A stretch of DNA of 64,000 nucleotides, from assembly GCA_905182985.1 (NCBI GenBank), contig CAJJDN010000005.1, positions 546,648-610,647 on the forward strand, read 5' to 3'. Positions 11,905 through 23,941 of the stretch are shown one piece after another. The notes beneath the pieces are model-generated. The model did not search any database. It saw nothing but the letters and a program-made list of their open reading frames with translations, and had not been told where the DNA came from. A program made the position numbers and the translations under genes. Each line of letters begins with the position of its first letter. Position 1 is the stretch's first letter. This stretch comes from Paramecium sonneborni. Taxonomy: Eukaryota; Ciliophora; Oligohymenophorea; Peniculida; Parameciidae.

Positions 11905-14900
11905 ATGGAATCATGTTTAAGTAAAATAAATAATATGGCTGATAAAGCAATGGCAGAATTATAAAAGTAGCCATTAATTACATGGAATCCTGGTTGTGTA
12001 AACACTATAAAATATGTATTAAATTGCTCGAACAGATATTAGATAAATTAAAATCATGTGTTGAGGAAATAAGTTTCAATTTGATGAGTAAAGATTTAAA
12101 TTCTGAAGCATCATTATTGTAGAAATTATCAACACATTATACTGTTGTATTTGATAAAGTACTTGAGATAAATTCAAGAAAAATAGTGAATGCTCCTGAA
12201 TTACCTATTGAATATTGTTAAAGATAACCAAATTCAACAAGAACTGTTTTAGGTGGAACAGAAGTTTAGAATTTTAGTAATGCTTGATTTATATAAATTA
12301 GAGATATTTTCTTAAAAATAGTCAGAATTTATAGAAGCTGAATAAACATTTAAGATGAATAAGTAAAAGGTTTTTAGAAAGATGGAAAATAAAAGTACGA
12401 GTACAAGTGATGATGCAATGATAAAATTGATTTAAGGAAACATATAAAATGAAACTGAAAAAGAACTGTAAAGAATGTAAGAGGAGAATGAAGCAAATTT
12501 GGCTGATTTAAAAAAACAATTAAAATTAAGAGGAATGTGGTCAGAAATCACAAGTAGTCATGCTACTTAAAAATTGAATGATTTAAATAGACATATGGAA
12601 AGAGAATCATTTAAGAATGATTTATACATAACAGATTAAATTAAATAAGCTAATGAAGTTAAAGATGAAGATGAATTTGATATAAAAAAAGAAGTTAAAG
12701 ATAAAATAATATTGGTTTAAAAAAAAACAGCAGAAAGAATAATGAGAGCAGCAGAAAGAAAGATTAGACTTGAATATGATTAATTTGTTATGAAAAAAAC
12801 AGCAAGTATTCTAGTAAAAAATAGTAAGGCTTAAAACTTTTAGAGAATAGAAGAATTAGAAAGATTAATAAAAGATAAGAATGAAGAAATAATAGAAAAA
12901 GAAGCTAAAATTAATTAATTATTTTTAAAATTTGAAGAGTAAGAAAAAAAATTTGCAAATTTGTTAAAATAAATAGATAATTATAAAGTAACTTAAAAAG
13001 TAGAAGTATGTAATACAATAGTATAAAAAAATGGAAAAAAATCAGATGTAGAAGTATAAGTTTCAATGATGGATCCAAGAGTAGAGTTGTTTGAGTTAAG
13101 ATTATAAGAGATGATAGAAGAAAATGATGAAATGAAAGAAGAATTAAAATTATTACATGAGAAAGCTTTAGAAGATAAGATATAAAGTTTAAATGGACCT
13201 AAATAAATAGAAGAAGTTTTATTATTATTATTATAAAGTGATTTATCACCAGAGAATAAAATAATTTCATTAAATACACTATTATAGTATATAAAGGATA
13301 ATTCAGCAGAAGATATTGCAAGATTGGCACCAAATGAATTATATCGTATAGTAAGATCTAAATTAAAATTTAATTGTGAATCTCCTTTAGAAAAATTAGA
13401 TGAATTATCTGCAGATGAAGATGATAGTTATGAATAGAAATCAATAACTAAAAAAAGAGGTAGAAATAAAAAGAAAAGAGTTAGTCATATTGAAAAACCA
13501 TTTGATGTATAAATTTAAGAATAAGTTGATCTTGATAAAATTGCAACATAAAGAAGATTAGCTTAATTAGAAACAGAAGATGAATCAAATAAATTATAAA
13601 AAAAACAATTAATTTAATTAAATCAAGTTGATGATATTACTAAAAAAAATAGTACTCATAAATAAATTGAATAAGTTTATAGTCCTAAATCTACTAATAG
13701 ATCTAATATTACATTTAGATAAAAGTAAGGTTATTTATAAAATAATCATAATAACAGTGCAATTAATAATGAAAGTTCCAAAAAAGATTTAAACTCTTCT
13801 TCTGGTTAATTTGGAGTAAATAGCAGACCAACATTTACTTAATTAGAAACAAAAAGTAATAAACAATCTTTTACTAATTTTTCTTCTAAAGAATTAAACA
13901 ATTTAAAAGGAGAAAAAGATCATAAAAAAAATTCACTTATGGATTAAAGTGATATTTAATGTGATTTCTATAAATAAATTAAAACTAAAGATATTGGAAT
14001 ACAAGTATTAATAAAATAAGAACCTGCCAATTCACCTTAATAATAAAAAAATATACATATACCTATTCAATAACCTTAATAACTATAATAAAAAGAAAAA
14101 GTAGAAGAATAAACAAAAAAGATTAATGAATCTTAAATTTATAGAGCAAAAGCTGAAGCTATATCACAAAAATCTACTTAGACTGATGATTTCTTTTTAT
14201 GGAATCTTTTTCAGAAAATAGCAGTTGATCTTGGTCTTTCAGAAGATTAATTAAAAAGATTAGAAACAGCCTTTTTAAATGAATAATAATTTATTCATTT
14301 TTATGAGAAAACATAATCTTAAAAATAAATATCGAGAAATTCTACAATATAAGTTGATACTTTAGGTGATTATAAAAGAGATAGTTTAAAAAATCTTGAT
14401 AGAAGTACAGGTTTAAGAAATTCAATCAAACTTAGAACGAATAGTTAATAAAATATCTATACAAATAATGAAATGTTAGATAATTATGCTAATTAAAAAA
14501 ATGAGATTGTAGATGATGATTAATAAAAGAATTAATTAACATAACCAACTTCATGGCATTCACCAGTTGTTAGTAGATAATAAAGTTAAATTATATTTTC
14601 AGGAACTTAAAATTAAAATAATAATTATGGATAAATAAATTAACCTTGGAGTCCAAATGGAATAGGAAATGGTTTGAGATCAAATAGTCCAATGAATCCA
14701 AATTCAAGTTAAGGTATTAGAAGTGTAAGTCAACTTATAAATACTGGAGATAATGTTCATATATTAACATATGGAACAATATCTCCATCAGATTAATTTA
14801 ATAAAAATAAACATAGAACTACAAGTTCAAGTTAGAAAATTTTAGATGATATGTTGAAATCTAAAACTTAAATTATTAAATCTCCAGATTAATTATAAAG

Positions 14901-15354
14901 AGAATAAAAAGAATAACAATTATTCTTTTCTGTATTTGGAGATGAACTTTAAAATGATGAAGAATTTGATTTAGAAATTGTAAGATAAAATTTTGGAAAA
15001 CCATTAGAAGTAATTTAAGATCATCTTAAAGAAGAATCTATTAAAAAAGTATTTACTTAATTGGTTTAAAAATAAAAAAATGAATGGAAAGATAAAATTT
15101 TTTTAATTATTTCCAATTATTGTAATAAGAGTGTATAAACAATCACTTATTTTGATTTTAAAAAGTATTATGAAAATTATATGAGGGTATAAATAATCTA
15201 TATATTCTAGGTTCATAAAAGATGTGGTGATGAATGTATTCATATTAAAAGATTTCTAGCTAGAATTGGATTTGGGTTTGTTAGCAAACGAAAAATCTTA
15301 AATATATCAAAATAAAGTGTATCTCCATTTGAATAGTTGCCTAAACTTAAATGA
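11905..15354 (+). CDS. Large coiled-coil protein of unknown function, 1,126 aa
   Basis: ATG 11905 to TGA 15352. Three introns of 20, 25 and 24 nt (12016-12035, one near 12275-12299, and 15187-15210) keep one frame. Residues ~115-420 are strongly charged with heptad-like coiled coil (for example RIEELERLIKDKNEEIIEKE). A conserved-looking block around AAERIMRAAERKIRLEYDQF lies near residue 270. The middle ~500 residues are Gln/Asn/Ser-rich and probably disordered. The last ~150 residues are better ordered (NFGKPLEVIQDHLKEESIKK ... HKRCGDECIHIKRFLARIGF) and may be a folded domain. I do not recognise the family. Size and make-up suggest a cytoskeletal, basal-body or ciliary structural protein, but that is inference. 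Confidence 0.8.
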
Positions 15355-15396
15355 ATAATATTAAAATTATTTTAATTTATTTAGTTATATATTTTA

Positions 15397-15964
15397 ATGG
15401 GTAGAAAAAATAGAGACTTATCTTATTTGAAACCATTTTGTTTTTATTGTGATAAAACATTTAAAAATGAAGTTTACTTGCATTAGCATTAAAAAGCAAA
15501 ACATTTTACATGTTAAAGATGTTTCAAAAAGTTTTCATCTTGCGATTCATTAAAAAATCACGTAGAATCAGCTCATCATGAAGTTTTAACCAAGTATTTC
15601 TAAAAATTATATTTATTTCAGAATTCCAAATGCCACTGGTGATAGAAGTGATATAAAAAATAAAATTTTTGGTATGTAAGGAGTCCCAAGAGTAGAAATT
15701 GAAAAAAGAATTAGAAAAGGAGCAGAAGAATATTGGACTAAAATTTTAAGTGCTTAATATTAATAAAGAAGAAAAGAGAATAAATAAAGAATGAAATAAA
15801 ATAGAGAAATAACTAAAAAAGAAAATTAATAAGGTGCCAAAATAGATGTAATACTAAATTTTTATTTCTAGAATGAAAAAGAAGATATTGATTAACATGA
15901 ATATAATCCAGAAGCTAAACCTATCAGTTTTGATTTAGATTATGAACAATTACAAAAATAATGA
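15397..15964 (+). CDS. ZNF207: ZNF207/BuGZ-type C2H2 zinc-finger protein, 171 aa
   Basis: ATG 15397 to TGA 15962, with introns of 28 and 24 nt. Residues 12-65 carry two C2H2 fingers in the signature layout of ZNF207/BuGZ: KPFCFYCDKTFKNEVYLHQH, then AKHFTCQRCFKKFSS with a final H-x5-H. The next block, PNATGDRSDIKNKIFGMQGV, corresponds to the conserved family segment (PNA..GR.D.E..I.GM.GIP). In animals BuGZ binds microtubules and Bub3 and promotes kinetochore attachment and spindle assembly. Here the protein stops soon after the family core, without the long Pro-rich region and without an obvious GLEBS Bub3-binding motif. The family call is strong; the mitotic role is inferred. Confidence 0.9.
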
Positions 15965-16037
15965 TTAATTATATATCCTATTCAGCAGTAATACATACTC
16001 AAATATAAATAATTATTTTAAACAGTACAATCAACAA

Positions 16038-17165
16038 TCAATCTAAAATAAGTTAGAGTTTTCTAAGAGATTTCTCATTATCTTTTTTTATCTCATAAAT
16101 TCTTTCTAAATCTGGGATTAATTCTTTAATTAAGTCTTTATTTGTTTATTTTAATAATGCTAATAAACATAAAATTTGTTATTCATATTAAAAATTCTCC
16201 AAAAGAATCTTTAAATTATTTATTATTTCAAATTCTTTGATTATGCTCATAAATTGTGAGTTTGGGCTTTTAAAAAGCATTGCATAGTGTAATAATAATA
16301 TTTACTTTTAATACTTTTATGAGTTTTGAATTATTAAAATTTGATTGACAATCTCTTTATTATTGATTATTGATTCAACATAATATTATGCATAATAATA
16401 TAAAATTCTTAATGTGTATTTTTATCTGCTAGATATTTGTAGATGTTTGGCACAAAATTAAATAAATTGGCTTTCATGTAGAATCTTCACAAATTTCACA
16501 TAGTCATTAATAAGATAATACAAAATTTTTAAGATTATGTTATCAATGCCCTTATTTAGATTATTGCAACATAATTCCATTAATTCATTTTAGATAAATG
16601 TCACTTTGGTTAGAGCATAGAACCCATGAAAACATTCTTGCTAAATTTTTAGTATATCAGGATATTTTTTTTAGTACATCCAAAAGATATTAAAGAGCTT
16701 TTCTCTTTAAACTATAATATTTTCACCATTTTGAGTATCCCTATTAAATTTGGCTAGCACACTTAAAAACCATAATCTAAGAGACAAATCTTCGAGATTT
16801 TTGTATCTATGAACTTCATCTATCATATAGTCAATTATCTTCAATTCTAAAACTTCTTCTTAAACAACTTTTTCACTACACAAATTACCCAAACCAATTA
16901 GAGCATTTGTTTTTTCTTTAGACTATAGCAACTCATAAAAAAATTATATTCCTCCAATTTATATCAAATCTTATGTTTGCTCTTTTGATCCTGCAGTTGC
17001 ATCTGTAAGACGATTTATTGATTCTTAATCTTTATTATTTATTAAATCTAGCATAATTTCTTTTGATATTTATGGTATTCTTTTCTCCTTAAAAATCTTT
17101 TCTTTTTCATTTCTTCTTATTTTTTGAGAGAAGCATTCTCTTTTCTAATATAATAAACTATTCAT
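16038..17165 (-). CDS. Importin-alpha-like armadillo protein, 375 aa
   Basis: Intronless frame from ATG 17165 to TGA 16038. The N-terminus (residues 5-30, ending KIRRNEKEKIFKEKRIP) resembles an importin-beta-binding segment. The rest is alpha-helical repeats with armadillo features (QIGGIQFFYELLQ followed by NALIGLGNLCS). Importin-alpha carries ten ARM repeats and is ~500 aa, so at 375 aa this protein is shorter, and the later repeats are strongly diverged. I do not see the regular W-x3-N ladder that binds nuclear localisation signals. It may be a divergent karyopherin-alpha or another ARM/HEAT scaffold. It is convergent with the BuGZ-like gene. Confidence 0.7.
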
Positions 17166-18008
17166 TTAGTTAAATTTAAAATAAAATTAACAAAATAAAA
17201 GTATTACTTAATTTATATTAATTGCTGTTATAAAATATATTAAAATTAACATCATATATATTTTATATTATTTAATCAATTATAACTGTGGATGATTCTA
17301 TTAAATAATCATTTATTTAATATGTTTTTCTCCATAAATTTGGTTAAATCTAATTAGACTAAAAATTTAGAGTAAAGAAATTTGATTCTGCACCTGAGAT
17401 TTTAATTAGTTTGACTTTATATAAATTATTAGATCAAGAACATTTAATGATTTTAGAATTACTTTTAAATAATCTAGTTTTAGTAATATTCTTTTTCATT
17501 AAGTTTTAATTTACCTAATTTTTTTGGTAATAATATAACTTGTATATTATTTAATTCTTTATTCAAATTCTTCCAAGATTGACTGAAATATAAGTTTATT
17601 TAATGTCATTTAGATATTTATTGTATAGTCTTTCTTTAGACATTTCTTAATTAACTTATTGTTGATTAATTAATTTATTTATATTAAGAGTATAAGAATC
17701 CAGATTAAAATAAAAAGGTTGTTAAATGAATAATTAAACTACTGAGTTTGAGTATATATTAATTTTTTTTATTAAATTTCATATAAGATTGCTTGAAATG
17801 TAAAAGAGAATTATAATTCACATTTTTTCTTGGATTTCTTGAAATGTTCAATAAAATAACGAATGATCTGAATTAAAGTCTTTTTGATATGTAAACATAA
17901 AGCTTTTAATATTGGCAATTTGTAAAAAGAGAAATGAATGGATATAATATTATAAATTTGTATGATAAGTTGAAGGTATGGGGTAAATATAATAAATAAT
18001 AAAAATAA
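17166..18008. other. Divergent intergenic region with a possible gene remnant
   Basis: This is 843 bp between two divergent genes. A plus-strand frame is TGA-free from about 17291 to 17665 and its first half reads as plausible protein (VKKFDSAPEILISLTLYKLL, then DQEHLMILELLLNNLV), but it has no ATG at its start and becomes low-complexity later. It may be a fragment of a decayed gene. The rest is AT-rich with nothing recognisable. Confidence 0.35.
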
Positions 18009-19192
18009 ATGAAAATAATTTAGTTGTTGAGTTTGGTAACATATGTATTAAGTGCAACCTTCTCAAGTACAAGTTTAAGTGATGCTTTACATGATAATGG
18101 ATCAGTTTATGGATGGAAAGAAGAAGAATAAAGATAATTTAAGAATTGGGTATAGGAAAATTAAAAAACATACAATAATGAATTTGAAATGATTTATAGA
18201 ATGGAAGTATTTGTGAAGAACTACAGAGCTATGAAAGTATTGAAATAATTATTAATAATCTTTTAGCATCATAATGAATAATTACCAAAAGATGTTTGGG
18301 GATTGAATATATTTTCAGATGAAACAACAGAAGAGTTAATGGATAAATTATTTATGAAAAAAGACTATGAAAAACATTATGAGACATTTAATGAAGACGA
18401 TTTGAATGCTATAAAAAGTGATAGTTTATCACATAATTCGTTTTTGTAAGCTGATAAAACGGTTGTGGTTAAAAAAGTAATAAAAAAAGGATCAGCTACT
18501 TCAGCAGAAGTGAAAACAAAAGTAAAGAATCCTCCAAGTTTAGAATGGTTAAAATAAGTAATTTCTATTTTATTAATATTTAGATTACAGAAGTTTAATA
18601 ATAAGGAAGATGTGGTAGTTGTTGGGCATTTGCAGTTTAAGATGTTACAATAAGTAGATTAGCTATAGCTAATAAAAATAAACTTGATTAATTATCTAAA
18701 ACACATTTAATTGATTGTGCTGATGGAAATACAGCAGGATGTGATGGAGGTTCTGTTGGTGATGCATTTGATTTTATTAATAAATATGGAACTGTTTATG
18801 AAAAAGATTATAGAGAATATGATTAAAAAGAAGGGGAATGTTCTAAACCTAAAGGTTCTATTGGATATAAATCATTTAAATCTGTTGAGGCATTAACCAA
18901 ATTTACTAATGATGATATTGAAACTGCTATGTAAACTGGACCTGTTACTATCCTTATGTATGCAGATGAATCCTGGCTTAGATATACTTCTGGTATTATT
19001 AATACTTGTGGATATCCTAAAGTTTCTAATTATTAACATGTTGTTTCTTTTGTTGCTTATGATACTTAAACATGGTTTGCTAAAAATTCTTGGGGATCTA
19101 AATGGGGAATGAATGGTTACTTTCAAGTCTAAAAAAATGGGGATACAAATTGTCTTGATAAAATTAAAAGAGTTACATATCCAATTATATGA
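18009..19192 (+). CDS. Papain-family (cathepsin L-like, C1A) cysteine protease, 385 aa
   Basis: ATG 18009 to TGA 19190, with a 26-nt intron at 18558-18583 lying just before the catalytic domain. It has a signal peptide at residues 1-~18, then a propeptide (Trp35 onward, with an I29-like helix including NIFSDETTEEL). An unusually long Lys/Ser-rich linker (about residues 140-178) precedes the mature enzyme. The catalytic residues are all present: oxyanion Gln190 and Cys196 in QQQGRCGSCWAF, His335 in YQHVV and Asn351 in KNSWGSKWG. The CDGG motif follows at the usual place. It is most likely a lysosomal/phagosomal or secreted digestive protease. Confidence 0.93.
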
Positions 19193-19292
19193 GACATTCT
19201 AATATGATTTAAATATTCAAAAACGTCAATTTACATTATTAGTAATTATTATTATAATTCAATATCTTTTGATATCTTTTGTTATTAAATAT

Positions 19293-20365
19293 TCATAACT
19301 TTCTTTAAAGGAAATATTTTAATTTGTCAATAAAAGATCCACTCATTCTTTCAAATAAATTATAAGTCTATTATTATCATAATATTCTTAATTATACATT
19401 CTTTATATTATGCTATATTGCACCTGGAATTATAGATGGATCAGTACAAACCAACATTATATATGTATTATTTGTAAATTCAACGAAAAAAAATGTAAAT
19501 TTCTCTGTTTTAACTATTATTTCCTTAAAACTATTTGAATTTTTCTATAAAGTTAATTTAAATAATTGAATTTAATTACATAAACTTTAGTATTTATAAA
19601 TGTCTTTGTTTTATATTATAATAAATACCTTTTTTCTCGTTTTTTTCCAGAAATCCATAAGTCAAAAGAGTTGATTCATCAAAAAGAGCAATTTCATCAC
19701 AGTTACAATTTTCACGAAATGCCTTTAAAAAATCCTATAGAACATCTATATTTGGTATCAGACTTTGAAAAATATTAGATAAAGCGAAATAAAGAGAATT
19801 ATCGTAATATGAAGTAGTAAAAACATCTTTAATTTCTATATTTAAACCATCAGTTCTTTGTATAATTTGCTTGTGTTTACGCTAATTTGATATAATTATC
19901 ATTATACTTCAAAAAAATTCTTTCTTTCAGATTCCTTTATTTTTTCGAATTTATGAAATAAAACGAATACAGGAGCTTTAGGAGTATATTCTGATAACAA
20001 TCCTACATTAATTTTAAAAAGATTCAATTCATGAAGGAAAAGCTTTTCTTCTTTATCTGCATCAAATATATAAATCAAAACTTAAACATTTGAAAATATT
20101 GTAGACTTTTCAGTTGTTATATATTCTTCCAAAAATATATTCTAAAAAGTAATATTACTAATTTTACTTATTTCGTACTACGGCATAATTTAAACTTGAA
20201 ACTTTCCATTAATGTAAACGTACCTTAATCATTTAGATCTAATCCAAATCGTATTAATTAACTTGGACTAGTTTAGGCAAATATTATAGATTCAATTAAT
20301 GTTTTACCTTCTTCGCTTTAACCATATAATAGTACTTTCTTCAATTAGTTATCATTCTGAAGCAT
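19293..20365 (-). CDS. Degenerate Rag GTPase (RagA/Gtr1-like), 320 aa
   Basis: ATG 20365 to TGA 19293; four introns of 29, 26, 25 and 30 nt. The N-terminal P-loop is intact (G15-Q-S-E-E-G-K-T22, followed by IESIIFAQ, matching SIIFAN of RagA). Downstream similarity runs along the whole Rag fold: FLEEYITTEKSTIFSNVQVL IYIFDA, the C-terminal roadblock-like part LLTYGF...NTYIMLVCTDPSIIPGA, and the final helix NLFERMSGSFIDKL. However, the DxxG of switch II (WDCGGQ in RagA) is replaced by IMPQYEIS, and the HKxD base-specificity motif reads HKFE. It is therefore probably a nucleotide-binding-impaired Rag paralogue, perhaps a structural partner in TORC1-type signalling. The exon 1-2 junction is the least certain splice. 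Confidence 0.8.
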
Positions 20366-20424
20366 AATATATTTACAATAACAAAACAATTAATATTTAT
20401 TTAGAACATATATTTAATTAACAT

Positions 20425-21355
20425 ATGGAAGAAAGATAATCATCTGTAAAGGGATTAAGAGATTACTTTTAAGGGATTGCTCAAAATCTGAAATAATAAA
20501 ATGACAATTATTTAACAATTAAATAAAATAGTACAAGTGTTCCTCCTTAAAGGAATAGCATAAATAGAGACTCAATTAAATTTAATGTTTAAAAGTTGGA
20601 ATCTTTAAAAGGAAATAAACAAGATGAAGAACATTATTTAAAGCTCATAAATTAATTGTAGGATAAAATAAAATATTATGAAGAAAGGCAAGATAATAAT
20701 GAATATGAAAAGCTTTTATAACGTTATAATGATTAGAAGCTTTAATTACAAAAATTATAATAAATGAATGATCAACTTAATGAAGATATTATATAGGCAT
20801 ATAACACTATTGCAAATTTAGAGTAGCAATAATAAAAATAAGTATTCGCTACTCAGAATTTAAATAATAAATAGAATATTCTCACATAAAAATTTAATAT
20901 TGAATAGAATGATAAAGAAATTTAAGTAAATTTGATCGAACCTATAATTGAGTAGAATAAATTGTTGCTTGAACGTTTGCATGAAAATCCAGAACCAAAA
21001 GGGAAGGAATTGATAATAATAAATTCAAGTTAAGCCATTGAATTAAGAAGATAGATGGAAACTTTGAAATAAGAAGTAACTATTTTAATGGTTACACTAG
21101 CTATTTGAAAGATTAAATTTTTATAATAATCTCATTCAAAATAAATAATTGTCAGAAATAAAAAAGAATATTAAAGTAGATATTTATCAATTTCATGACA
21201 CATATATTTAAATGTTTAGAAATATTAATAGGCCAATCTAAAATGTTGAATAAGTAAGCAAAATTTTAAGTCCAATATATTAAGATGAGCTAAACGAATT
21301 CCTCGGATAGTTGAGTGATTTTTTAGATAAATTCAGATTAGTTACTATTTTATGA
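20425..21355 (+). CDS. Gln-rich coiled-coil protein, 301 aa
   Basis: ATG 20425 to TGA 21353 with one 25-nt intron. After a short amphipathic start (VKGLRDYFQGIAQNLKQ) residues ~60-250 are nearly continuous coiled coil rich in Glu, Lys, Gln and Asn. The tail has a better-mixed helix (DELNEFLGQLSDFLDKFRL). No signal peptide or transmembrane segment is seen and no family is recognised. Its start codon is only 59 bp from that of the divergent Rag gene, so both must share one compact promoter. Confidence 0.75.
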
Positions 21356-21376
21356 ATTAATTATATTATAAATTAA

Positions 21377-22339
21377 ATGTCACAAGCTTCCTTTACTGGC
21401 TTTATTACAATACAAGACATCAAAAAACAAAAATATGATGTAAATCATTTATTAGATCCAAATTATGATTAATTTGTGAGAGATATATTACCTATTAAAA
21501 TTTAAAACTTTGAGATTAAAAGACTTGAATGGGATGATTTTTCTGGTGAACCAAAAAAAGAATCTCCTTGGATTGCTCACAGTTATTGGGATATTAGTTA
21601 TAAATTTCCTTAATTAAATGTAAATAGAGCTTCTTCAAATTAAAAATAATCACCAACAGTTATAAACTAAAAAAATAATACTCCTAAAAATTTAAAAGAA
21701 TAAACTTAAAACTTTGGTTTATCACCTAAGAATTAAACCTAATAAAATTCCCAATCTTCAGAAAGGACAAGGGTCAAATAATAATCACCTAAATTACCTC
21801 CAAAAACACCTTTTTAGTAACTCAATGCATAAAATCGTATTAATAGTAGACTTACAAATTAAATACCTCCTCAAGCTCTTAGAATATCAAGTCTGTAGAG
21901 AGTATAAAGATAATCTAAATAAAAAATCTAAACTCCTGATGGAACAGTCTCTAGAAGTAATTCTAATCATGCATTTAAAAAAGAATAACTTCTAAAATAA
22001 TAATTAAATATATAAGTTACTTGCAAACTTTTAGAAAAATCATGGACAAAATCAAATTAATATGATGATTTATTAGAACACGAAACTGGCCATTATTTAA
22101 TTGGATGTCTATGTGCTCTAGAATTTAAAAGAAAAGCAGAATAGATGGATTTTTATAATACAGAAAACCAAAAATAAGACATTAAATAATTATTCAATAA
22201 TAACTTTAAAACATTTTTAAAAATAGAAAAAGATTATGATGAAGAAACTAATCATTATTGCAATTGGAAAATGCAAATGAAATGGAATAGAAAAATTAAA
22301 GAATAACTATTGTTATATGAAATGTATTTTAATAATTGA
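21377..22339 (+). CDS. DUF922-type predicted Zn-metallopeptidase, 320 aa
   Basis: Intronless, ATG 21377 to TGA 22337, 22 bp after the preceding same-strand gene. Two blocks match what I remember of DUF922/COG5661 proteins. N-terminal (residues ~45-80) is RLEWDDFSGEP...WIAHSYWDISY, corresponding to the family's LTW-DF-G-P...A...I-Y. C-terminal (residues 233-320) is LLEHETGHYLIGCLCALEF, with a full HExxH motif at 235-239, then a YDEETNH...Q...W pattern. A ~140-residue Gln/Ser/Pro-rich linker separates them, longer than in bacterial relatives. Those are mostly secreted; this one has no signal peptide. The HExxH implies zinc binding. Substrate is unknown. Confidence 0.75.
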
Positions 22340-22890
22340 TATCTATAAAGTCTTGTTATCAAAAAAATAAAATTTTCAAATAAATCCTTATTTAATCCAA
22401 ATAGTTTATAACTTAATTTCTTTAATATTTCTAAATCTCATTTGAGTAATTGATTTTATACATTTTGAATGATTAAAGATGTATTATCTTTATAATGAAT
22501 AACAATAAACTTTGATATTAAATTTGTAAATAATATGATAGATATTTATATTTAGTTAATAAGCTTAAATTTTATGTTGTTTTTCTTGAATGAATTGAAA
22601 TATATTTAAAAAATTTTTTGGATTTATATAAATTTATAATTTTGAGGAACATAGAAAAAAGCTAATCAATAAAATCTTAAATAATTTAAGAAAAGAGATC
22701 AAAACCAAATTAAAACTGAGTCGAAACTATGTTATGAAATAAAATATATATTATTATAAATAAAAAACTACATGAATAAAAGTGAGTTTATAGATATATG
22801 TGAGATGAGTTGTATCTATTTAAAAGTTAATAATCAGTGGTAATAATTTTATAAATCTACATAAAATAAATATTAATATATTAAAAATTA
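22340..22890. other. Intergenic region
   Basis: This is 551 bp of AT-rich DNA between two plus-strand genes, with no convincing frame on either strand and no repeat or RNA recognised. Confidence 0.5.
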
Positions 22891-23880
22891 ATGTATAAAG
22901 GCTACCCAACAGAAATTAAAAGCAGCACAGGGTAGAAGATAACAAGACCTTATAGTTAATAAAAGTATTTTATAAAATAACTTAGGGAGTATATAGATAC
23001 GAAGTCTTAAATAAAATAGTAATCATATTCTTGTGAAAAGTAAAACTAATCTACAATTCTAAAAAGCAAAGTGTCAAGTAAATAATAAATAAAGAACAAA
23101 ATGAAACCAAGTCAAAAACGATATTAATTTTAATAACCATAGAGTTTATAAACAACTCATCGTTATAATCAATCACCATATGTCAAGCCTCATTAATAAT
23201 AGCAATTATTTGAATTATAGAAAACAATAATGGCAGATTCTAATCAAGTGAGTAATATAGTAAATCAAATGTAGTTTCACTCATAATCTAAAAAAAAATA
23301 GTAACAGCCATAAAGGCATCATAAATCATATTAAACAAATAATAAAGAAAAACAATCCTAAAGCTTAAATGGTAGTTTTGAGCTTAAGAAAAGAATCTTT
23401 ACGACCAATTAAGACATTAATGCCAAATAAAATATGATTGCAAAATCTAATAGAGCTTAATCAGTAATTGATGAATATAAAACTACTGCTATAGAACTAT
23501 AATAGACAATGAAAATCCCAGAACCAATCTTACCTTTGAGAGTTATACCTTATGATTCAGAGTAAAAGTTAGATTATATAATATATAGAACTGAATATGA
23601 AGGATATAGAAAAGGAGATTTCTTAACATTTTAATCGGAAGAAGAAAATGAGAATGAAGACTTAAGAAAAGAAGGAATTGAATATTTCTTAAAAAACTTA
23701 ACTGATAAAGAAATCTTACTCTTGGAAAAATATATATATTTAAGAAAATATGAAATGATGTCTAAGAATCCAGGAATAACAAAAAGGAATGAATAATTCG
23801 GTAACTATAATACTTCAAGAACTTCATAATAATAATATAATTAAAAATTTTGTAAATTTAGCAGATAAACTAAAAAATGA
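22891..23880 (+). CDS. Gln/Ser-rich basic protein of unknown function, 329 aa
   Basis: Intronless, ATG 22891 to TGA 23878. The first ~200 residues are very rich in Gln, Ser and Lys with basic patches and look disordered. The last ~110 are more ordered and charged: ILPLRVIPYDSEQKLDYIIY, then a segment EYEGYRKGDFL, and an acidic-basic helix (NLTDKEILLLEKYIYLRKYE). No known domain is recognised. The architecture (disordered basic head, short conserved tail) suggests a protein-protein or nucleic-acid interaction adaptor, but this is inference. It is convergent with the trichocyst-matrix-like gene, 61 bp between stops. Confidence 0.65.
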
Positions 23881-23941
23881 ATTTATAATTATAATTATTT
23901 ATATAAAATTTTCTTGTTATTATAATAACTTTAATATTTAA

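Noticed and set aside
18711..19126. Three overlapping standard-code ORFs within 18711-19126.
   Set aside because: They lie in other frames of the papain-family protease, whose catalytic residues fix the true frame.
19293..20365. Reading straight through exon 1 to give YVYINGKFQVQIM before the switch-II region of the Rag protein.
   Set aside because: It resembles the Rag beta2 strand but is out of frame with exon 1; the 29-nt intron gives one continuous frame without an indel.
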